This document shows, piece by piece, positions 1 to 10,063 of a stretch of DNA of 25,000 nucleotides. Every line of letters starts with the position of its first letter. Position 1 is the first letter of the stretch. Position numbers and translations under genes: made by a program. The stretch is taken from NCBI GenBank assembly GCA_009760855.2, contig WPIO01000038.1, positions 2,460,001 to 2,485,000 on the forward strand, written 5' to 3'. The notes below the pieces were generated by a model that saw only the letters and a list, made by a program, of their open reading frames with translations, had not been told where the DNA came from and did not search any database. The stretch is from Cristatella mucedo (lineage: Eukaryota; Bryozoa; Phylactolaemata; Cristatellidae).

Positions 1-410
1 ATTTCCCTGCACATGTCCATAATTACGGAATATTATGCTCCAGGACGCTTGATGACCAGTTCTAGGCTCTGCCTGTCCCTTTCTTTTAAATCAAATCGTC
101 CAGTGGGTATTTCAATAATTACAATCGACATCTGCTAGGCCACTATGGGCACTTCCAAGAGACCGACAGGCCTTACATCACCGGCAATGGGACACTGCCA
201 CTTGTCTGTCAGCGCAAGTGGTAGAGCCGTCGAGCGCCTTTGCCAACCGTCCAATCGCATAACTCAGAACGGCCAAAACCGAATGTCCACCATGCATAGC
301 AACAGCAGATGCTAGCAGTAATAGCTACCTGCTAGGCTAGCTGCCACCAGCGCCTCGGCTCTGGCGATCTGTCTAAACCTAGCATTGGATAATCGTAACA
401 GTAACAATGG
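1..410. other. No recognisable element
   Basis: I see no coding pattern, repeat family or RNA gene here. The composition is mixed and stop codons are frequent in all frames. It may hold diverged repeat remnants that cannot be recognised by eye. Confidence 0.5.
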
Positions 411-590
411 TAGTAATATAATAATAGCAATAACGATAATAATAATGTTAATAGATCGTTTGTATACCACAGCAAGAGAACCAAATCTCTATCCAAGAGC
501 TTTACAAATGGCTGTGCGAGAGAAGCACTAATCCAGGGCAAGTGGCATGGGAGGTATTATGCTTAGACAATTATGCAAGCAGCGCCCAAG
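411..590 (-). mobile_element. Family A LINE 3' UTR and tail fragment
   Basis: Read on the minus strand, this segment ends in an AT-rich TAA/ATA-type tail (411-450). It lines up with the better preserved copy at 17388-17715: both carry the tail, then a GAGAACC/GAGAACT-AATCTCT block, a CTTTACA-TGGCTG block, an AGAGAAGCA-TAA block ending in GGCATG/GACATG, and an ATGCTTAG block. It lacks roughly 45 bases that the 17.4-kb copy has after TGGCTG. No coding sequence is present. Similarity may continue weakly to about 640. Assignment to family A rests on the shared tail of the copy at 7434-9870. Confidence 0.55.
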
Positions 591-1174
591 TATAGCCGGC
601 CTTGACCAGCTTGCAAAAGCGCTTGAGAAGACCGGCTGGGCTATCGGTTTGTAGGACGCCTGCTTAGTAGAAAGCATTGAACCTTTGACAGTTAGCACAA
701 AAAAGAAACGGTCACTGGGGCAAAGGGAATGTTCAAATGAAATGTTGATAAATATTAATCAACAACAGTCCACCATGCAACTACTAAGAATACCACAATG
801 TGGCTAAAGCCTGGTTTAGACCGGGAGTCCTGCTTCTTAACTACTCGAGTCTTCGGTATATAGGTCACCAATACCGTGGGGCGGTTCAGACTTAGGGGAG
901 GACTTGGCGAAGACTCAGCACCCAAACCTTTGGTTCTACTTTTTCAGCCAAGACTTAGCAAGTGACCGATCATTGACACCGTTCAGGCAATGCCTTCTGC
1001 ATTGCTGAGCAATTAATGGCAGACGATTTAACTAGCACAACCATCGATGCATACCTGGTGAGTCCTTGTTTGTGGGACCCACTTGAGTTCGAAGTTTAAG
1101 AATCAGATTTTGAGGCTGTGAGCAATAAAGGCTACAGTAGACTGGTTTCATTATACCGGCAATTGCGGAAAGAT
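591..1174. other. Mostly featureless; possible diverged LINE 3' part
   Basis: No gene or repeat is recognisable in 640-1030. The stretch 1032-1174 continues an open minus-strand frame from the LINE fragment next to it, but does not match the C-terminal part of the plus-strand copy at 9480-9660. It may be a different 3' end or rearranged sequence. Confidence 0.4.
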
Positions 1175-1700
1175 TCCGAAAAGTGGGTGGTACGATGCTT
1201 GGCCTGGTGGAGGAGTAGATCTGAGAGACAGGCTGGAGCCAAAGAATGAAGTGACCTAAAAGTGAGCGATAGAATTTTGAAGTCGATCCGTTGCTTGACT
1301 GGTAGCCAGTGCAGGTCGGCGAGAAGTGGAGTGATGTGGCAGCTGCCATGCTCACGAGAGACAAGCCTAGCTGGGGAGTTTTGCACCAGCTGCACTCGCC
1401 TGGTTGCACATGCCGGTAGGCCAGCAAGCAGTGAGTTACAGAAGTCAAGACGGGATGTCACGAATGCATGGACCAATTTAGACGTGGTATCCTTATCTAA
1501 ACAACCCAAATGTTAGCAATGTTATGTAGCTGAAAGTAGGCAGATTTGACTGTGGAGCTGATGTGGTCGTCTAGCGAGAGGTCCCTTTGGAACATGGCAC
1601 CTAGATTTCGAGCTGATTCAACAAGAGATATGCTGGAAGAGCCAATTTTGAGCCTCTGAGAATAGACTGCATGAACAATAACTGCTCATTCGAAGAGAGC
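1175..1700 (-). pseudogene. Family A LINE reverse transcriptase, C-terminal fragment
   Basis: The minus-strand translation carries the thumb and connection region typical of CR1/L2-type elements. Reading 5' to 3' it shows KIGSSSISLVESARNLGAMF, DLSLDDHISSTVKSAYFQL, then after a one-base frameshift near 1510 CLDKDTTSKLVHAFVTSRLD, FCNSLLAGLP, ARLVSREHGSCHITPLLADL and HWLPVKQRIDFKILSLTF. The same blocks recur at 8840-9480 (+) and 11440-11720 (-). The catalytic YADD box is absent, so the copy is 5'-truncated. Matching to other copies stops just after the FSES residues near 1175. It is a non-functional remnant. Confidence 0.85.
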
Positions 1701-2013
1701 TCCACGGCAAAACACGAGAGAGATTAGGGCAAATGATTCTACAGGAAACGGCTTTGCAAGAAATTCAGGCCGAGATCCGGTGCTTGGAGATTTGTGACGA
1801 TGTTGCAGAAGAAGGTGACATGACGGTATTTGAAAACATGCTGATTTTATTACAGAAAAATGAGCAAATGCAGATCGCTTGTACATGAATGAATGCAGAT
1901 TGTTGTATATGAATAAATAAGACATCCCTGAAAATGAGCCCTAATGCATCTTTTTGAGCCAAGATTAATACAACACTAGGTCTTATTTTTTTATTCTTAT
2001 TTTGCAGCCCTGC
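1701..2013. other. No recognisable element
   Basis: This AT-leaning stretch has no recognisable coding or repeat signature. A T-rich run occurs around 1985-1998. It separates a LINE fragment from a tail-like fragment. Confidence 0.4.
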
Positions 2014-2052
2014 TGCTTATGTGAAGTGCCTGAATAGAGATTAAGTTATTGT
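2014..2052 (+). repeat. SINE or family A tail fragment
   Basis: The sequence AGTGCCTGAATAGAGATTAAG matches, in sense orientation, the segment just before the conserved AGTTCTCTGAG box in the SINE at 22801-22955 (CAGTGCCTGAATATAGAT) and the AGAAAGAGATTAAGTT of the LINE tail at 9811-9826. It breaks off after AAGTT and is followed within about 15 bases by a CT array. It is too short to decide between SINE and LINE origin. Confidence 0.45.
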
Positions 2053-2061
2053 AAGAGGCAA

Positions 2062-2488
<427 letters not shown>

Positions 2489-2495
2489 GCATGTT

Positions 2496-2586
2496 ATGTA
2501 ATAAATCTCGATCTGTAACTCTGCAAAGCCACAAAGACTATGTGGATGTTAAATGGCAGAATTTTGTATAGCTCATGCACACTGAA
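2496..2586 (-). mobile_element. Family B LINE 3' end, short truncated copy
   Basis: On the plus strand it reads ATGTAATAAATCTCGATCTG, then AACTCTGCAAAGCCACAAAG, then GTGGATGTTAAA and TTTTGTATAGCTCA. This lines up with 15056-15145 and 4072-4160, which start with TAATGTA repeats and ATGTATCTCCGT. Orientation is minus, so the pentamer tail is the 3' end. It is a severely 5'-truncated insertion without coding sequence. GCATGTT occurs on both sides (2489-2495 and 2587-2593) and may be the target-site duplication. An alternative 8-bp match, GCATGTTA at 2631-2638, would make the insert 2497-2630. Confidence 0.7.
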
Positions 2587-2639
2587 GCATGTTGTTTTAG
2601 GGAAGACTATTGTAGGGCACTTTTAAAAAAGCATGTTAA

Positions 2640-3007
2640 CCTCATTTGATGACTCACAGAAGGACGTCGGTCCATCGTCGAACGACTGGGGCGCTCCGAC
2701 TTGTGTGTGCATGTGTGTGCGCCTGCATATGTGTGTAGGGGAGTAGCCTGCCCGATGACCTACCAGAACTTTCTGAGGACGAATCGTTCCTCGATCCGAG
2801 ACTAGCTGAAATGTCGTCGTCTGGAACGGTGGCACTAGAAACTGCCTCACGCCTCAGCCTTGAAGAGGCATCCATATTTTGCTGCAGGTTGCCTTCAGGT
2901 AGTGAACAGCCGATAGGTGGGTCTGAAGCAAGTAAAGACAGAATGCTCTCTTTTTACACACAGCTACCGTGTGCCAGAAACTGCAGTGAGCTCAAAAAAG
3001 GCAAATT
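2640..3007. other. No gene; short impure GT stretch
   Basis: The stretch contains an impure GT-rich segment at 2698-2737 and otherwise nothing recognisable. Short open frames on both strands have no family resemblance. Confidence 0.4.
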
Positions 3008-3085
3008 CTAATAATAATTTAATAACAATACATTTGCATAGGGCCCTCAGAGAACTGAATCTTCTTCTAAGCACGTTACAGATGC
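3008..3085 (-). mobile_element. Family A/SINE-type 3' tail
   Basis: On the minus strand the sequence runs TAGAAGAAGATTCAGTTCTCTG, GGGCCCTATGCAAATG and ends in TTATTAAATTATTATTAG. This matches the family A tail at 9811-9870 (TAGAAAGAGATTAAGTTC, TCTGAGGGTGCTAC, then TTATCATTATTATTC). Upstream sequence is not recognisable, so it is a short 5'-truncated insert of either the LINE or the SINE. Confidence 0.65.
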
Positions 3086-3415
3086 TGAAAAAGGAATCAC
3101 CCAATGATTTGTGGCAACATCCGCTAGAAAGCAAAAAATGCCACATTAAAGAAAGCTGCACGGTGTCAGAGCAGCACAGGGCGTCTCGAACTGCAACAGA
3201 TCACAAATGACGAGTAAGCAGTGCCCACACGGTGCTGGGAGCTGTCCTCACTGCTAGCGCTGCCAATTCCATCCGGCCATGCCAAGCCAAGCCGAGCGGT
3301 CGAATGCACCCTACTTGCTGCATGCATCAAAAATAAACCTTGAACTTGACCTTGAATCGAAGAGTCGGCCTAGGGAGCTCGGCTTTACCAATAGGTCAGG
3401 GGCACTCTTCCCCGT
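3086..3415. other. No recognisable element
   Basis: Nothing recognisable. A small GCCAAGCC-rich patch lies at 3278-3298. Confidence 0.4.
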
Positions 3416-3425
3416 GTATATGTGT

Positions 3426-3457
<32 letters not shown>

Positions 3458-3489
3458 TTGTGTGTGTGTTTGTGTGTGTGTGTGTGTTT
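3416..3489. repeat. (GT)n microsatellite
   Basis: A GT array of about 74 bp is interrupted by single A and T substitutions. The HT/CV-repeat open frames across it are artefacts. Confidence 0.95.
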
Positions 3490-4071
3490 CAATGTACACA
3501 CAGGAGCCACCTTGCCCAGTAGAGTACCGTGGCTCCAGCATGCAAACAAGCTCAGACAATTCGGCAAATGCATTGACACGATAATCCCATGACTTAGTGC
3601 AGTTACCGAGATGCCACAGAAATGCCACCAGACAACGCCCACAGAGCTGCACGAAAGACAAATGCAAGTGGTTACAAGCCTAATGCAGATGGTAGGCACC
3701 ACTCGCTTTTTCGCTAGGAAAAAGCATATTTTTTTGCAAAATGATCGCTGGCTCTGACAATCCTGCACGGCTACGGGACACTCGTCGTCGTAGCAGAGCA
3801 AAGCACTATCGCCTCGGTCTCGGTCCTCTTTCGGCATCGATGGGGATGCATGGATTTAGTGCATGGGCCAGCATAAAGGCTAGTCCGTGGTCACGTGGTC
3901 ACATTTAGTCAGCAGCATCGGCTAGCTAGGAGGCAGTGTCTGACGAAAAAGCCATTGCAAATAAACAGCAAATGATCCTCGAACTATAACAGCAAATATG
4001 ACAGGTGTCGTCTAAGGAGTTCATGATTTTCCACAGATCACGGTGGAAGTGGAGGCCAGGGCCTCAAGCAG
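3490..4071. other. No recognisable element
   Basis: No recognisable gene or repeat. The minus frame extending from the GT array (to about 3837) has no family resemblance. Confidence 0.4.
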
Positions 4072-4430
4072 TAAGTAATGTAATGTATCTCCGTCTGTTA
4101 CTCCACAAAGCCATAACGAATATGTGGGTGTTATGCAGGTGAGTTTTGTATAGCACACTCACAGTCTAAGCGGCTTTTGGCCTGCATCTGGTAGCCAAGA
4201 GACTTCATCTCACACAGCAAAGAGAAAGTGGGCAGCATAACAGAGTCAGGAGAGCAGTTGAGGCAGTGAGTAGCATGGAAGTAGCAGCTCAGGACCACTG
4301 AAAAGAATGAGCCACAGTCGGACGCATGAGAGTAGTTGTCGTTGCGTAAGAATTGTAGAAGCGAGTTTCACAGTTTAGGACCTGCAAAGCTGGTGATAGC
4401 TGTAAAGGCTCTTCTGTCGCTAGACAAATG
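4072..4430 (-). mobile_element. Family B LINE 3' end, truncated copy
   Basis: It is collinear with 15056-15400. Both have the TAATGTAATGTATCTCCGT tail, the CCACAAAG-CATAA block, TTTTGTATAGC-CACTCACAG, the GGTAGCCAA-AGACTTC block, GCAAAGAGAAAGTGGGCAGC versus GAAGC, and TAGTTGTCGTTGCGTAAGAA. The minus frame corresponds to the C-terminus of the reverse transcriptase protein plus 3' UTR, but is broken by stops and small indels. Similarity fades near 4415-4440, which marks the 5' truncation. No clear target-site duplication was found. Confidence 0.85.
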
Positions 4431-4439
4431 AGGCTGTTA

Positions 4440-5011
4440 AATTAGCTAGTACTTTGTTTTATTTTATTTTTCATGCTTATCACCATATAAGTCCGGCTAA
4501 AAATGCAGCTACTAGTAAATCTATTCATTATCAACATTGCTAAACGTTGTCCAACAAGTCTCGACCATACCTCGGGCCTCTAGCAATCGCTGGCAACCCA
4601 ATCGCTTCAACAGCTGTGAGGTCAATCCGACTGCAGGTCAGGCCCGCCCGAACCCACATCAGTCTTGTCGTGGCAGATAAAGGAAGCTTCCCTCCTGCCA
4701 TAGCTTGGGCTAAGCCGAAGCTCTTATCTTCCAGCCGTTCGGCCTCTCTTCGGACCTCTCTTCCTTATTCCTTGAATGGTGGACGAATTAATAGTCAACA
4801 ACCGGACTATGTGCAATCATCTCACTAGGGACATGCCAGTCAACAGGCCAGCGAGTCCGCAAGCACACAGGTATTAGAGCAAGACAAGCTCGTCCACGTG
4901 GAGGCTAAGCAATGCAGCAGCAAGGACCTGGGCACACAAGCACTCACATTCGTGCACAGGCAGTTCAATCACTCCCTGTCCTAGTGCTCCATCCCAGTGG
5001 CCCATCTACTA
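4440..5011. other. No recognisable element
   Basis: An AT-rich patch at 4450-4500 is followed by mixed sequence. The plus frame at 4547-4828 lacks any recognisable motif and I do not accept it as a gene. Confidence 0.4.
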
Positions 5012-5028
5012 CCCCCCCCCCCCCCCCC
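5012..5028. repeat. Poly-C run (17 C)
   Basis: A homopolymer of 17 C. Its length in the assembly may be unreliable. Confidence 0.95.
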
Positions 5029-5400
5029 GTTGGGCTCGCAATAAATCACGTGCAGATCACAGAAACGAAGGCTTTTTTTCTAGCAGGCCAACAAGATCAG
5101 GTCTGTTCGACAGCCCGACAGCTGCATACCGCAAAGCTGAGTCTATTAATAAAAGCATCATGCACCTTCCCAGTGACCGGCCAAGCCCATTCGACCCCCA
5201 GCAATTTTTCCAGGACTAATATGGGGTGAACGTCCCTGCTTAGAACTAGCAGTATGGTGCAACTATTGGGAGTGGCCGTTGCATACCAATTAGCATGGTG
5301 TTAATGGAACCAAATCTATGTCTAAGCACTTGAGTATGCTGGAAAGCAAGCATGTGGATTGGTTAGTGCGGACAGTCAAATGCACACGAAGGACAATTCA
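5029..5400. other. No recognisable element
   Basis: Nothing recognisable in this stretch. Confidence 0.4.
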
Positions 5401-5545
5401 CTAGGATGGAACAAATGCTACGATGAACAAGCAGGGTTTTGCCTTCTTTTTAAATGTCATCAAGTCAGGAAATGTAGTGCAGCTGATCGGTAGTGAGATC
5501 CAGGAATTAGGAGCAAAATACTGAAGGCTCAGGCTCTGAAGGATG
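5401..5545 (-). pseudogene. CR1/L2-like RT C-terminus fragment
   Basis: The minus translation ends with YFAPNSWISLPIS, then TTFPDLMTFKKKAKPCLFIV and a stop at 5401-5403. This is the usual C-terminal pattern of CR1/L2 proteins (A-LWNSLP, then a spacer, then TFK-LKT-LF). The family A copy ends with a comparable WYAPKA and FIFKKKQKMHPFITAF block. The preceding minus frame (to about 5628) is open but less recognisable. Which family it belongs to is unclear. Confidence 0.55.
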
Positions 5546-6195
5546 GTAAATTCGCTAGGGGCATGGCCATATATGACTTGAGTCACAGCCAGTGAGAAGT
5601 GGCTCCGACTACCACTGAATTCCATCATCGATCACGTTGTACTTTTATACAAAAGGTAAGGGAATGCACAAAAGTGCTGCAATGAACTGACAAGGCTGGC
5701 ATCTGCGAGAAGTGTCTCAGTCCTTTTAACTGGAACACGGCCTGCGAATTTATTTTGAGCTGGATACAAGTATTTGCTTGATACTGGGTACCAGTATTCG
5801 ATTCACTAGGCAGACGCAGCTGCTGAATTGCAGTGAGCATGACAATGGTGCCTAGTAGACGGTCTAGCAGTCTTCCTACCCCCCCCCCATTTCACCAGGT
5901 GAGTGTCCCAGATGAATAAGTTTGCAGAAAGCTGCTGAGCACAAGCCTGCTTTATGCTCCGTGACTATCGAAAGGGATATAATCAAAGTACAAATCAGAA
6001 CCATCTTTAGGCGCCCATAGTCTTTAGCAAAAACTGCTGATGACAGCTTGGCAGTTGCATAACATAATAAGCTAAGTTTGCTACTCTGTTAGTAAGTTGG
6101 TCACAGACGTCATGTTTACACGGAGTCCTTGGGTTATTAACGCTTGTTAAGACAGATCAAAAGTCATGATGCTAAGTTTTCACCAATTGCAGACG
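5546..6195. other. No recognisable element
   Basis: Contains a short poly-C run near 5879-5888 and otherwise nothing recognisable. Confidence 0.4.
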
Positions 6196-6316
6196 ATGTA
6201 TGGTACATGTACTGTAGCTAACATTTGGGCCTGCTCACACAAGCATAACACAGGCTTGCTGGTCCACGCATTTGTGGTGCATCGTCCTGACTGCTGTAAC
6301 TCATATTCACAGGTCA
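6196..6316 (+). pseudogene. Family A LINE RT fragment
   Basis: The plus translation carries VANIWACSHKHNTG, LLVHAFVVHRPDCCNS. This lines up with IANIWAC-DKDTTSKLVHAFVTSRLDFCNS of the other family A copies. At the DNA level GCTAACATTTGGG, CATTTGTG and CTGTAACTCA are shared. The fragment covers only about 40 codons of the region after the RT palm and is interrupted on both sides. It is a dead remnant. Confidence 0.7.
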
Positions 6317-6385
6317 TTATGTTTGTGCGCCAAGACACACTGTACATATAGTGGTGTTACATTTGTACCAAGCAGTCCGATCGGT

Positions 6386-6388
<3 letters not shown>

Positions 6389-6463
<75 letters not shown>
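6389..6463. repeat. (AC)n microsatellite
   Basis: A nearly perfect AC array of about 75 bp. HT-repeat and CV-repeat frames through it are artefacts. Confidence 0.97.
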
Positions 6464-6465
<2 letters not shown>

Positions 6466-6518
6466 TTCAATCACAATGATTACGTGGCAGAGAAATAGCA
6501 GGACGACAGCAGGAAGCC

Positions 6519-6781
6519 CTACAATCTCGCCCTGCCCAACTGACCATGAGCAGGATGCGGAGCGTAGCTTCCGGCGCCACCGTTGCTGACGACGGCCTCC
6601 TCCTCCTCCTCCTCCTCCTCCTCCTCTTCGCAGCTGGCCTGGGCTAGCTTCGGAGACAGCAGCTGCTGCTCGAGCCTCAGCCGATCCAAAGCTGCAGCGC
6701 CGACTGAGGTCGCTTGCCGCCTCGGCGGCTCGTCTGTCTGCAGCTCCTCCAGCAGTTGCCGTAGGCCGGCTAGCTCGGCCG
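6519..6781 (-). CDS. Possible terminal exon, coiled-coil and Glu-rich (weak)
   Basis: On the minus strand a CTTTGCAG acceptor-like site ends at 6782. It is followed by about 87 open codons to a TAG at 6519-6521. The translation begins AAELAGLRQLLEELQTDE, continues with ALDRLRLEQQLLSPKLAQ, then an acidic run of about ten Glu encoded by GAG repeats (6597-6627 on the other strand). The leucine spacing suggests coiled coil. The island is clearly more GC-rich than its flanks. No upstream exon, poly(A) signal or known family was recognised, and the region may simply be GC-rich trinucleotide repeat DNA. The competing frames, on both strands, give Ser- or Gly-repeat proteins and look worse. Confidence 0.25.
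6596..6627. repeat. (CTC/GAG)n trinucleotide repeat
   Basis: A short, nearly perfect CTC array of about ten units. It encodes the Glu run of the possible exon on the minus strand. Confidence 0.9.
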
Positions 6782-6799
6782 CTGCAAAGCGATCGCGTT

Positions 6800-7433
6800 A
6801 GCGCTCGGAGCAGAGAGGGCATGGCTGCGAGCACCAGCAGCTTGCAACCTGTGCAGGATCGGTGCACGACCGACAGCGAGCAGCAGCACCCGAGACGCTC
6901 CCGAGGCACTACGCCATAGATACAAAGAAGGCATCGAGTGTGTGCATGGCACAGAAAAGAGGCACCACAGATAGGGACTCGATATGAGTCCCATAAAATT
7001 TAGGGAAGCCGATTGATTAGCTGATTAGGGTGACGATGGATTCTGAAGCCAGGGTAAATAGCTGCAGCATTGCCCAACAAGAGAGAACCCCCCTCCCACC
7101 CAATCACTGCCAGAGGAGGGCTGCAGCATCCTAGGTAAGTGGCTGGACTAGTCAACGTCGAACCTGGTGGGTGCTGCTGCACAGAAGATGTCCGAGAACC
7201 TTGGAGCCCGGCCAATCTCCAGGCACCATGTACCTAATCCAACACTCAGTGCTTGGCTTGGCCAGGATGTTGTCATCAGCTATTCTGTGATCTAACAGAG
7301 CTAGCCAGCAGCGTCGGGTTAAGTAGAGGACCAATCGCTATCCGAACACCACCATGGACGACCTACTGTTGCTTAGTTGTCGTAGTTCAAATGCATTCCT
7401 ATATGCTATTGCTGTCGCTAAGATCCGTAAATT
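6800..7433. other. No recognisable gene; possible LINE 5' region
   Basis: No recognisable coding pattern. The part next to 7434 might be the 5' region of the family A element downstream, but there is no second copy in the window to compare. Confidence 0.35.
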
Positions 7434-8255
7434 ATGAATCAAAAAAAGCGACCAGGAGCGGCCGCAGGGGGGCGGGGCCTCGAGCAGAGAAGCAGCTCGT
7501 TTGGTAGGAGCTTCGAGCTGAGCACCAGCTCGTTTGGTATTCCCAGCATTGTTTCGAACCGCTCAGCTAGGTCTTCCTCAAGCATTACTGTGAATCTCTC
7601 TAACTTAGTGGTCATCAGGCCTGTTATAACTCCGGCGGCCCAACTTAACACTTGCCTTTAAAATCCTTGACTAATGTGCAATAAATCCCTAGTAATAATC
7701 GACCGTATCTCTGAAAAAAGTCTCGACCTGCTCGCCTTGACCGGAACTTAGCTAAAATCGGTAAACTACCCGAAAATTGCAGATAAGGGCCCGACTGCTT
7801 TGTCCTTCTTTCACACCCCTAGATCAATCAAAACTGGAGGTGGAGTCGCTATCATCACAAGCTCGAACTTAGACTGCAAGCCATTTGCAGCATCCTCGAA
7901 GCAGTCTTTTGAATCTATTGTCTTGATTTCACCCGAAAACAAGCTACCGATGGTGGCAGTAGTCTATTGCCTACCAGGTACCAAGACCTTCTTTATCTCA
8001 GACTTGACTGGCCCCATTTTGATTCTGCAAGCAAGAAATCGACCTTTCCTAATTAAGGGTGATTTCAACAATCGTTTTGATAACTTATCTGAAGCCTTCA
8101 GCACTGAATTTCGTGCACTGACTTCCTGTATCTTGTGGCTAACACACATGGCCCTACTCATATCAAGGGTCACACACCCGACCAAATGCTCTCATACAAC
8201 TGCACTGTCATCAGCAATCATTGCCAAATTCTGGTTATCTGACCACATGCAGATC
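7434..8255 (+). pseudogene. LINE endonuclease (APE-type) remnant
   Basis: One reading frame runs from 7434 to beyond 8240, broken by TAA at 7659-7661, TGA at 7668-7670 and TAG at 7749-7751. After the second stop comes LMCNKSLVIIDRISEKSLDL, then LALTGT-stop-L. The last block corresponds to the LALTETWL motif, with the catalytic Glu replaced by Gly (codon at 7743-7745) and Trp by a stop. GGGVAII follows, then the KGDFNN motif (Asp at 8061-8063, Asn at 8067-8069), and the terminal LSDH motif (Asp at 8241-8243, His at 8244-8246). Between KGDFNN and LSDH the frame slips twice: THIKGHTPDQMLSYNC is read in another frame near 8150-8200. In an active element this enzyme nicks the target DNA. The lost Glu and the stops rule out activity here. 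Confidence 0.8.
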
Positions 8256-9666
8256 TCATTCAGTTTAATCACTCAACGGACTCGGCATTGCTTCGGCTTT
8301 GTAACGACCTAATTAGGAATGCAGACTTGGCTAGAGTATATCTGCTTGTTATATTTGCTTGATATTTCGGCAGCGTTTGATGCTATCGATCAACTAGTCC
8401 TTCTTGAGCACATCTCATCTTGCCTGCACATCTGGCAGTGCATAGCAATGGTTCAGTCCTGTCTCAGTGGGAGACTCCAGGGTAGTGACGTGAATGCACA
8501 AAGATCATCCGAGGAACCGCTGAAATGTGGGGTATCTCGGGGCTCTATGCTTGGTCCCGTTCTTTTCACAGTTTCTACTCACCATCTTGCCGTTGTGATT
8601 GCCAGGTACAATCTAGGCTTTCATTTCTATGCAGATGACACTCAGTTGTACCTTTGCTTTGATCCCTCCTCAGCCCTCCAGCAGGTTAAATTCTCTCAAC
8701 TCGTTTGCTGCAGGTATTGATGACATCCGCATATAGATAGCAGCAAACTTTCTTAAATTGAATGATGATAACACCAACTTACTAGTTATGGGCAAATCAA
8801 GTGTGATTCAGAAATCGGAAAGGCTAACGCTCAAAATCGGCTCTGCCAGCATATCTCATGTTGAATCTGCACAAAATCTAGGTGTTATGTTCCACAGTGA
8901 TCTTTCCTTGGACAACCATACCAGTTCCACAGTCAGGTCTGCCTACATTCAGCTACATAGCTGTTGTGAGCGTGTGTGTGCGCATTGCTGAACAGCAAAC
9001 GACTTAAGCACTCAGAACACAACTGAACTTGACAACGTTTAATCAACGACTCTCTCTGTAGACGTTACTGCTAACGGAGCTTCCTTTCATCTGCACCTAG
9101 GAATGCTGTGCTCCGATTATGGCCTATTATGATCTCGACATAACTTTACTAAAATTCTGGCTTGTTTAGACAGGAATACCACATCTAAATTGGTCCGTGC
9201 ATTTGCAACATCCCCTCTTGACTTCTGTAGCTCGCTGCTTGCTGGTCTACTGGCCAGTGCACTTAGGTGCTCACAGTTGGTGAAAAACTCTGCAACTAGG
9301 CTTATCTGTCGTGAGCGTTGCAGTTGCCACATCATGCCGCTACTCGACGACCAAGCGCCCAGTCAAACAACGCATCGACTTCGAGGTACCGTGACTTTTT
9401 TTTAGGTCCATTCATTCTTTGGCTCCAACTTACCTATCAGATGTACTCACCCACCAGGCGGAGCATCGTACCACCTGCTTTTCGGAATCTAATTGTTTAT
9501 CTATACCTCGTACAAATCTCAAATTCTTTGGAGACCGTGCATTTAGTTGGTATGCTCCCAAAGCCTTAAACTTACTCTCGACTTGCATCACGACAAAACC
9601 TGAGTTCATTTTTAAAAAGAAACAAAAAATGCATCCATTTATCACAGCATTTAGTTGGTCCCTGTG
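8256..9666 (+). pseudogene. LINE reverse transcriptase remnant with YADD box
   Basis: The frame enters the RT at HSTDSALLRLCNDLIRNAD, so the linker and the first RT motifs are missing. After a frameshift near 8350 it shows motif A LLDISAAFDAID (Asp at 8361-8363 and 8379-8381), motif B GVSRGSMLGPVLF, and motif C FYADDTQLYL (YADD at 8628-8639). A stop lies at 8718-8720 with a frame change. Then follow LNDDNTNLLVMGKSS, SERLTLKIGSAS and VESAQNLGVMF, the 178-bp insert, TTSKLVRAFATSPLDF, a frameshift near 9345, PVKQRIDF, LAPTYLSDVLTHQAEHRTT and the C-terminus FKKKQKMHPFITAFSWSL with stop at 9665-9667. The catalytic Asp residues survive but the protein cannot be made. Confidence 0.88.
8960..9137. 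mobile_element. 178-bp insert of unknown type with 5-bp direct repeats
   Basis: Compared with the minus copy at 1510-1560, the plus copy is interrupted exactly after CAGCTACATA and resumes with ACATAACTTTACTAA. ACATA is therefore present at both ends (8955-8959 and 9138-9142), as expected for a 5-bp target-site duplication. The insert starts GCTGTTGTGAGCG and ends TTATGATCTCG. It has no clear terminal inverted repeats, no tRNA-like boxes and no poly(A). It carries a short GTGTGTGTG patch. It could be a truncated DNA transposon or another short mobile sequence. Confidence 0.6.
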
Positions 9667-9876
9667 ATTCCTCCTCCATGTGCTTATGCATGCTGCCACT
9701 GCACGTTGACCCTGTGCATGTCACCCCTAACCATGTTATTCTTGTTGTTTATTGAGCATGCTACCACTAACAATTCAATCGTGCTTCCTTTGCAGCATGT
9801 GTACAGTTCCTAGAAAGAGATTAAGTTCTCTGAGGGTGCTACAACAAATGTCTTATCATTATTATTCTCTTGGTCT

Positions 9877-10063
<187 letters not shown>

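Larger units (their letters stand above)
7434..9870 (+). mobile_element. Family A CR1/L2-type LINE, longest copy (defective)
   Basis: This is the most complete family A copy. In order it holds a pre-endonuclease coding region (7434-7661), an APE-type endonuclease (7680-8250), an RT domain beginning abruptly at about 8256, the post-palm region (8758-9480), the C-terminus (to 9666), a 3' UTR, and the conserved tail TAGAAAGAGATTAAGTTCTC (9811-9830) ending in a TTATCATTATTATTC stretch. A large internal deletion joins the end of the endonuclease to the start of the RT, and a 178-bp insert lies at 8960-9137. Multiple stops and frameshifts make it inactive. The 5' boundary is uncertain because no second copy covers it. 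A CT array follows within 10-20 bases of its 3' end. Confidence 0.85.
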
